9,323 nt of DNA from Deltaproteobacteria bacterium (GTDB taxonomy: Bacteria > Myxococcota_A > Bradymonadia > UBA7976 > VGTA01). The position numbers and the translations under genes are program-made. Shown one piece after another: positions 6,824 through 9,323 of the stretch. How positions within the stretch are numbered: position 1 is the stretch's first letter; each line of letters begins with the position of its first letter. The notes under the pieces were generated by a model that saw nothing but the letters and a program-made list of their open reading frames with translations, was not told the DNA's origin and ran no database searches. The stretch lies in NCBI GenBank assembly GCA_016874875.1, contig VGTA01000081.1, positions 1 through 9,323 of the forward strand. Reading direction: 5' to 3'.

Positions 6824-7810
6824 TCAAGGGACCTCGGCGGAGAGCGAGAAGGAGGGCGGGAGCCAGCTCGGGGCGAGCAGGCGGACGAGGAGGGCCTTTT
6901 GCGCGTGGAGCCTGTTCTCCGCCTCGTCCCACACGCGGCTCTGAGGCCCGTCGATGACCGCGGCGCTCACCTCCTCGCCGCGGTGCGCGGGGAGGCAGTG
7001 GAGGAAGACGGCGTGGGGGGCGGCGAGCGCCATGAGCGCCTCGTCCACCTCATAGCCCACGAACGCCGCCGCGCGGGCGCGCGCCTCCTCCTCCTGCCCC
7101 ATGCTCGCCCACACGTCCGTGGTCACCACGTCGGCGCCGCGCGCCGCCTCCGCGGGGTGGCGGGTGAGCGCGAGGCGGGCCCCCCGCGCCGCCGCGTGCG
7201 CCACGATGTCGGCGCGCGCCTCATAGCCCTCCGGCGAGGCGAGGCGCAGGGCGAACCCGAGCTGGGCGGCGGCCTCGATCCAGGAGTGCGCCATGTTGTT
7301 GCCGTCCCCGATCCACGCCACCGTGACCTCGCGCCACGGGCGCGCGCGCCCCGCCCCGAGCGCCTCGCGGCAGGTCTGCAGGTCGGCGAGCAGCTGACAG
7401 GGGTGGTAGCGGTCGGTGAGGGCGTTGATCACGGGCACCGTGGCGGCGGCGGCCCAGCGCTCCACCTCCTCGTGCCCAAAGGTGCGCACCATCACCCCGT
7501 CCACGTAGCGGCTCATCACCCGCGCGCTGTCCTCGATGGGCTCCCCGCGCCCCACCTGCGACCCCTGCGCCGGCAACATCAGCGCGTGCCCGCCGAGCTG
7601 GAACATGCCCACCTCAAAGCTCACGCGGGTGCGCGTGGACGCCTTGAGGAACACCATCGCGAGCGTCTTGCCCTCCAGCGGGCGGTAGGCGAGGGGCGCC
7701 GCCTTGAGCGCGTCGGCGAGGTCGAGGAGCGCGGTGATCGCCTCGGCGCTCCAGTCGCGCAGGGTGAGGAGGTGGCGGGGGTGCTCTGGGAAGCGGGCGG
7801 CTGCGGTCAT
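6824..7810 (-). CDS. argF: Ornithine carbamoyltransferase
   Basis: This cytoplasmic enzyme of arginine biosynthesis joins carbamoyl phosphate and ornithine to give citrulline. The 328 residues match the family's usual length. The carbamoyl-phosphate loop STRTR is at 58-62, followed by SFEVGMFQLGGHA. Other motifs are R109 in MVRTFGH, HPCQ at 136-139, the ornithine-side GDGNN at 168-172, the SMG loop in DVWASMGQE (232-240), and the signature HCLPAHRGEE at 271-280. The SMG loop and HCLPAHRG favour ornithine as substrate over N-acetylornithine or aspartate. No key residue is missing. The ATG at 7808-7810 was chosen. A GTG 48 bases upstream would add 16 residues, but it lies upstream of the likely -10 box and so would probably not be on the transcript. 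No other arg genes are visible. argF is first in a tight run with the FG-GAP and zinc-ribbon genes. Confidence 0.96.
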   Translation of the reverse strand: MTAAARFPEHPRHLLTLRDWSAEAITALLDLADALKAAPLAYRPLEGKTLAMVFLKASTRTRVSFEVGMFQLGGHALMLPAQGSQVGRGEPIEDSARVMSRYVDGVMVRTFGHEEVERWAAAATVPVINALTDRYHPCQLLADLQTCREALGAGRARPWREVTVAWIGDGNNMAHSWIEAAAQLGFALRLASPEGYEARADIVAHAAARGARLALTRHPAEAARGADVVTTDVWASMGQEEEARARAAAFVGYEVDEALMALAAPHAVFLHCLPAHRGEEVSAAVIDGPQSRVWDEAENRLHAQKALLVRLLAPSWLPPSFSLSAEVP

Positions 7811-7848
7811 GGGCTCGGCTCTGCGGGGTGAGGAGGGGTCAGCCTCTG

Positions 7849-7877
7849 TTGATAACACACCCGCGCCCCCGCGTCAC
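7849..7877 (-). promoter_or_regulatory. Possible sigma70-type promoter of argF
   Basis: On the minus strand GTGACG (7872-7877, -35) and TATCAA (7849-7854, -10) are separated by exactly 17 bases. Each matches four of six consensus bases. The -10 lies in the only AT-rich patch of this gap, and the ATG at 7810 would follow a 5' leader of about 30 bases. It supports the shorter argF start. No operator or ArgR box is evident. Confidence 0.45.
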
Positions 7878-7905
7878 CCCTCGGCCCCCGCCGCCCCCTC
7901 GGCCC
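7877..7905. repeat. 11-bp direct repeat just upstream of the argF -35 box
   Basis: The sequence cccctcggccc occurs at 7877-7887 and 7895-7905, 18 bases apart, between the DUF4349 stop and the proposed argF -35. It could be a regulator-binding site because of its position, but in such C-rich DNA a chance repeat is also likely. Confidence 0.4.
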
Positions 7906-7911
7906 GAGCGG

Positions 7912-9012
7912 CTAGTACACCACCGCGAGGTCGAGGGCGCCCAGCGTGACCCACCGCAGCCCCTCATCGCCCACCAGCCCCAGGCCCTCCGCGCGCAGAT
8001 TCACGAACGCGTACTTAAAGCGGAGCAGCTCCACGCCGAGCCCGCCGCCAAACACAAAGTTGTGCCCCGCGTCGCTGGCGTAGCCGAGCTTAAAGCCCAC
8101 GTGCGGGTTGAGGAAGGAGCGCTCGCCGTCCCCAAAGAACTCCGAGTAGCTCGAGCTCGCGAGGGTGAGGAAGGTGCGCTTAGACTGCGGGAGTTGGTCA
8201 AAATCCACGTGGAAGCGCGCGGGGGCGTTGGGGTTAAAGAGGCTCACGCCCCAGCCCACCTCCGGCGCCCCGGGCCCCGTGAGCGCCGCGGTGGGGCGGC
8301 CCGCGATATAGAACTTGGCCTCCGGCGCGCGCGGGAGGCGGCGCGCGCGCTCCGAGAGGCCCACGTGGAGGGTGGCGAGCCCCACGCGGCCGCGCAGCAG
8401 CTCGCGCGCCCGCTCGATTTGATCGATCTGCTCGCGCAGGCGCTGCATCTCGCCCTCCACGCGCAGCACCTCATCCACCTTGAGGGCGTCCTTGTCGATA
8501 AAGACCTTGAGGCGCGCGAGGGTGGTCTGCGCGTTCTTGAGCGTCACCTCCTGCGCGAGCAGCTGCCGGCTCACCTCCTCACGCGAGACCAGCTCGTGCT
8601 CCACGTCGCCGCGGGCGCGGAGCCACGCCAGGAGCTCAGGGAGCGCCTCGGGGCGCACGCGGAGGGTGAGCGAGGCGCTCCCGTACGCCCCGCTCCCCTT
8701 GACCTCCTGCTTGGTCACCTCGCCGCGCCCCTTGATGTGCTCGTTGAGCGCCACCAGCGTGGGCGTGAGCTCCCCCACGCTGATCTGCATGCGCCCCTCG
8801 ATCACCCACGCCTCCCCCTGCTGCGACACATCCGCGCCCCCCCCCCGAGCGCCCCTCACCTGCTCCGCCTCCACGGGCTCACCCGCGTACGGGTCGGCGT
8901 GGCTGTGGGAGGAGCCGCAGGCGGCGAGGAGGAGGGCGCAGAGGGGCAGGCGCAGGCGCAGGGGCAGGCGCAGGTGCAGGCGCAGGGGCAGAGGGGCGGC
9001 GGCGAGGCGCAT
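7912..9012 (-). CDS. DUF4349 lipoprotein with beta-rich C-terminal domain
   Basis: This 366-residue exported lipoprotein has a signal peptide of about 31 residues ending in the lipobox LAAC (C32), then a Gly/His/Ser-rich linker with GGG at 57-59. Residues about 69-218 fit the DUF4349 pattern: beta-strand WVIEGRMQISV, the LTLRVRPEALPELLAWLRARG segment, the SREEVSRQLLAQEVTLKNAQ helix, a coiled coil (about 150-212), and the closing strand LATLHVGL. DUF4349 proteins normally end in a membrane helix. Here residues about 225-366 are instead beta-strand-rich and aromatic, ending LDLAVVY with hydrophobics at alternate positions and a terminal Tyr, like the C-terminal signal of outer-membrane barrels. 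The ATG at 9010-9012 is fixed by AAGGA seven bases upstream. The gene is separated by 101 bp from argF and 154 bp from the upstream SGNH gene. The role of DUF4349 is unknown; envelope location is inferred. Confidence 0.88.
   Translation of the reverse strand: MRLAAAPLPLRLHLRLPLRLRLPLCALLLAACGSSHSHADPYAGEPVEAEQVRGARGGGADVSQQGEAWVIEGRMQISVGELTPTLVALNEHIKGRGEVTKQEVKGSGAYGSASLTLRVRPEALPELLAWLRARGDVEHELVSREEVSRQLLAQEVTLKNAQTTLARLKVFIDKDALKVDEVLRVEGEMQRLREQIDQIERARELLRGRVGLATLHVGLSERARRLPRAPEAKFYIAGRPTAALTGPGAPEVGWGVSLFNPNAPARFHVDFDQLPQSKRTFLTLASSSYSEFFGDGERSFLNPHVGFKLGYASDAGHNFVFGGGLGVELLRFKYAFVNLRAEGLGLVGDEGLRWVTLGALDLAVVY
8837..8846. repeat. C10 homopolymer near the 5' end of the DUF4349 gene
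   Basis: There are ten consecutive C on the plus strand, which is G10 in the coding strand. It encodes the GGG of ARGGGAD, about 25 residues after the lipidated cysteine. A one-base slip would remove the whole DUF4349 domain, which is the position expected of an on/off contingency tract. Confidence 0.95.
8945..8992 (-). repeat. Hexamer repeat encoding the Leu-Arg/Pro signal peptide
   Basis: Seven consecutive NGCAGG hexamers run from 8945 to 8986, with a variant eighth unit at 8987-8992. In the coding direction they alternate CTG with an Arg, Pro or His codon, giving a run of Leu-X dipeptides (LPLRLHLRLPLRLRLPL) at residues about 8-24 of the DUF4349 lipoprotein. The uncharged core left before the lipobox is short (LPLCALLLAA). 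Confidence 0.92.
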
Positions 9013-9019
9013 CGGGGAG

Positions 9020-9024
9020 TCCTT
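9020..9024 (-). promoter_or_regulatory. Shine-Dalgarno site of the DUF4349 gene
   Basis: The minus strand reads AAGGA seven bases before the ATG at 9010-9012. This is the clearest ribosome-binding site in the window. It fixes the start and rules out the 40-residue longer reading frame that begins at 9132. Confidence 0.8.
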
Positions 9025-9103
9025 GGCGGGCGGGGGCGAGGGTGCGTAGGCACAGCGCTGGGGGCTCCGCGCCCCCCCCGCCGCGCCCCACGAGACTCCT
9101 GAG

Positions 9104-9132
9104 AGGGTAGAGCCCTCGCCCGCCGCGCGCAA
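9104..9132 (-). promoter_or_regulatory. Weak candidate promoter for the DUF4349 gene
   Basis: TTGCGC (9127-9132) and TACCCT (9104-9109) on the minus strand are 17 bases apart. Each matches only three of six consensus bases. The 154-bp gap 9013-9166 otherwise holds a G/C-only hairpin (9125-9142) without a T tract and no reading frame I would support. The gene may instead be read through from the SGNH gene. Confidence 0.2.
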
Positions 9133-9166
9133 CCCCGCGCGCCGCCTAGCGCCCCCCGCGCCCCGC

Positions 9167-9323
9167 TCAGCGCCCCGCCAGCGCCGAGAGCCACGCGGTG
9201 AGGCGGGCGCGCCCGGCGGCGTTGAGGTGCACGTAGTCGTAGAGCTCCTCGTCGGGGGCGAGGGCGGCGGCGTCGAGCAGGGCGCCGGCGCCGAGGGCGC
9301 GCTCCACCGCGTCGCTGAGGAGC
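9167..9323 (-). CDS. C-terminal end of an SGNH/GDSL-like hydrolase, cut by the window edge
   Basis: Reading leftwards from 9322 in one open frame gives 51 residues before the TGA at 9167-9169. The segment reads DEELYDYVHLNAAGRARL and then TAWLSALAGR. The D-x-x-H (D29, H32 of the fragment) followed by LNxxG and a closing helix is the block V pattern of SGNH/GDSL hydrolases, where Asp and His belong to the catalytic triad. Members are esterases, lipases or acyl/acetyl-modifying enzymes of the cell surface; which one cannot be told from the fragment. The Ser, Gly and Asn blocks are outside the window. The gene lies 154 bp upstream of the DUF4349 gene on the same strand. Confidence 0.65.
   Translation of the reverse strand, partial: LLSDAVERALGAGALLDAAALAPDEELYDYVHLNAAGRARLTAWLSALAGR

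Noticed and set aside
6819..6932. Longer N-terminus for the FG-GAP protein
   Set aside because: It would overlap argF by over 100 bases and bury the signal peptide behind 38 Arg/Pro-rich residues.
5358..6944. 528-residue plus-strand frame opposite the FG-GAP gene
   Set aside because: The opposite strand encodes a signal peptide and repeated DxDGDG propeller loops. The plus frame is low-complexity Arg/Ala/Gly with no domain.
7811..7858. Upstream GTG start for argF adding 16 residues
   Set aside because: The extra residues lie outside the conserved enzyme, and the GTG falls upstream of the probable -10 box.
7828..9102. 424-residue plus-strand frame opposite the DUF4349 gene
   Set aside because: The minus frame has a Shine-Dalgarno, a lipobox and the DUF4349 pattern. 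The plus frame has none of these.
9125..9142. GCGCGC hairpin as a terminator of the SGNH gene
   Set aside because: The stem is self-complementary GC alternation common by chance in this DNA, with no T tract after it.

Overview
The window is very GC-rich coding DNA. Codons end almost always in G or C, and leucine is written mainly CTC. The gene types (a giant TPR protein, a secreted FG-GAP protein with a MopE-type Asp-rich motif, a DUF4349 lipoprotein, an SGNH-type hydrolase end) suggest a Gram-negative bacterium of the Myxococcota/Bradymonadota (old Deltaproteobacteria) kind. This lineage call is an inference from gene families and composition, not from a marker gene.

Layout. Positions 2-4876 (+) hold one very long TPR (tetratricopeptide repeat) gene whose start lies to the left of the window. 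Its visible 5' part is an acidic, low-complexity stretch built on 24-bp tandem repeats. Everything to the right is on the minus strand and converges on it, with a 28-bp tail-to-tail overlap at 4849-4876. Read in the direction of transcription (right to left) the minus-strand genes are: the C-terminal end of an SGNH/GDSL-like hydrolase (9167-9323, cut by the window edge); a DUF4349 lipoprotein with an unusual beta-rich C-terminus (7912-9012); ornithine carbamoyltransferase argF (6824-7810); an exported FG-GAP beta-propeller protein (5466-6818); and a small zinc-ribbon protein with a C-terminal membrane anchor (4849-5466).

argF, the FG-GAP gene and the zinc-ribbon gene are spaced by 5 bp and by a 1-nt stop/start overlap, so they look like one transcription unit. 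A plausible sigma70-type promoter (7849-7877) lies in front of argF. The DUF4349 gene has its own 154-bp upstream region and a clear Shine-Dalgarno site. Apart from argF (arginine biosynthesis), the complete minus-strand genes appear to act in or on the cell envelope. I see no sign that the arginine enzyme and the envelope proteins work together beyond sharing a transcript.

There are no RNA genes, CRISPR arrays, insertion sequences or phage genes that I can recognise. The notable features are repeat-driven coding sequence (24-, 18-, 12-, 39/45- and 6-bp repeats, all in frame), 10-base G/C homopolymers inside three neighbouring genes, and the odd domain pairing in the DUF4349 protein. I did not find a convincing new multi-gene system.
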